This document shows positions 63,621-64,000 of a stretch of 64,000 nucleotides of DNA, piece by piece. The notes below the pieces were generated by a model, which saw only the letters and a list, made by a program, of their open reading frames with translations, was not told the DNA's origin and searched no databases. The translations under genes were made by a program, and so were the position numbers. The stretch comes from Sphingobium fluviale. GTDB taxonomy: Bacteria; Pseudomonadota; Alphaproteobacteria; Sphingomonadales; Sphingomonadaceae. How positions within the stretch are numbered: the stretch's first letter is position 1; every line of letters starts with the position of its first letter. The stretch is from NCBI RefSeq assembly GCF_004122115.1, contig NZ_SBKP01000001.1, positions 310,001-374,000 of the forward strand, written 5' to 3'.

Positions 63621-64000
63621 CTATGTCGCGAACGAGCCAGCGAGCGACCCCATGGTCAGCGCCCAGCCATCCACCATCACGAACAACAGCAGCTTGAACG
63701 GCATCGATATGATCGAGGGCGACAGCATCATCATGCCGAGCGACATCAGCGTCGACGCCACCACAAGGTCGATAATGAGGAACGGCAGGAAAATCATGAA
63801 GCCGATCTGAAACGCGGTTTTCAGCTCGCTCGTCACAAACGCGGGCAGCAGGATCGAGAAGGGCACCTCCTCCACGCTGCGATATTGCGGCGCTTCGGCG
63901 AGGCTGGAGAACATCTTGAGATCGCTTTGGCGCGTCTGCTTCGCCATGAAGACATGAAACACCTTGGCGGAGCGGCTCACAGCCTCCTCGATGGAAATCT
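63621..64000 (-). CDS. fliP: Flagellar export apparatus protein FliP (partial)
   Basis: The C-terminal 126 residues are present, and the 5' end lies beyond the window. The frame continues to the edge as [20 protein letters not shown]. The segments [19 protein letters not shown] and [19 protein letters not shown] match FliP. The first gene of the visible fliPQR-flhB order, so the remainder of the flagellar cluster is likely outside. Confidence 0.95.
   Translation of the reverse strand, partial: ISIEEAVSRSAKVFHVFMAKQTRQSDLKMFSSLAEAPQYRSVEEVPFSILLPAFVTSELKTAFQIGFMIFLPFLIIDLVVASTLMSLGMMMLSPSIISMPFKLLLFVMVDGWALTMGSLAGSFAT

Noticed and set aside
1-64000. CRISPR array or prophage
   Set aside because: No regularly spaced short repeats and no phage structural, integrase or lysis genes were seen.

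Overview
The window looks like chromosomal DNA of a motile, aerobic, Gram-negative alphaproteobacterium, most likely of the order Sphingomonadales. Supporting signs are high GC, frequent ATGA stop/start overlaps, an exosortase-A (XrtA/PEP-CTERM) type exopolysaccharide locus, a large TonB-dependent receptor, an alphaproteobacterial cytochrome bc1 operon, an HdaA-type DnaA regulator and a phoR-pstSCAB-phoU-phoB operon. This is inference from gene content; no rRNA is present to settle it.

Layout. Positions 1-12950 hold one end of an exopolysaccharide/protein-sorting locus: sugar transferase (cut by the window edge), FemAB-like acyltransferase, DUF3473 polysaccharide deacetylase, AAA ATPase, TIGR03016 outer-membrane protein, tyrosine autokinase, chain-length determinant and export lipoprotein, all on the minus strand. 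Next come a PLP decarboxylase and an AMP-forming ligase, and a divergent acyltransferase plus acyl carrier protein. Positions 12963-21834 carry trxB, a small YezD-like gene with a TonB receptor, and the cell-wall precursor genes glmS and glmU with an AIM24-type gene between them, then gph. Positions 21975-24608 are a compact minus-strand operon of unknown function: Tat-type exported protein, PqqD-like protein, HPr-kinase-like protein and nucleotidyltransferase.

Positions 24649-42488 are a phosphate and polyphosphate neighbourhood: phoR, pstSCAB, phoU, phoB, a phosphate-type porin, ppk2, ppx and ppk1, interleaved with DUF2794, cysE, aspS and rnd. Two Pho boxes with exact 11-bp periodicity precede pstS and the porin, so one two-component system probably controls uptake across both membranes. 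Positions 42536-55364 are mostly housekeeping genes: hdaA, a DUF2066-like gene, purMN, tRNA-Val, petABC, trmL, hemF, lipB and queEC. Positions 55592-64000 hold hslO, argF and argD, followed by a flagellar block (fliS, fliD, an unknown protein, flhB, fliR, fliQ, fliP), with fliP cut by the window end.

Several non-coding structures stand out: two almost identical 146-bp fold-back elements flanked by TA, three copies of a roughly 100-bp double-hairpin repeat, a 131-bp inverted-repeat structure just upstream of queC, tandem palindromes after phoB and a REP-like palindrome after gph. No CRISPR array, rRNA, prophage or intact insertion sequence was seen.
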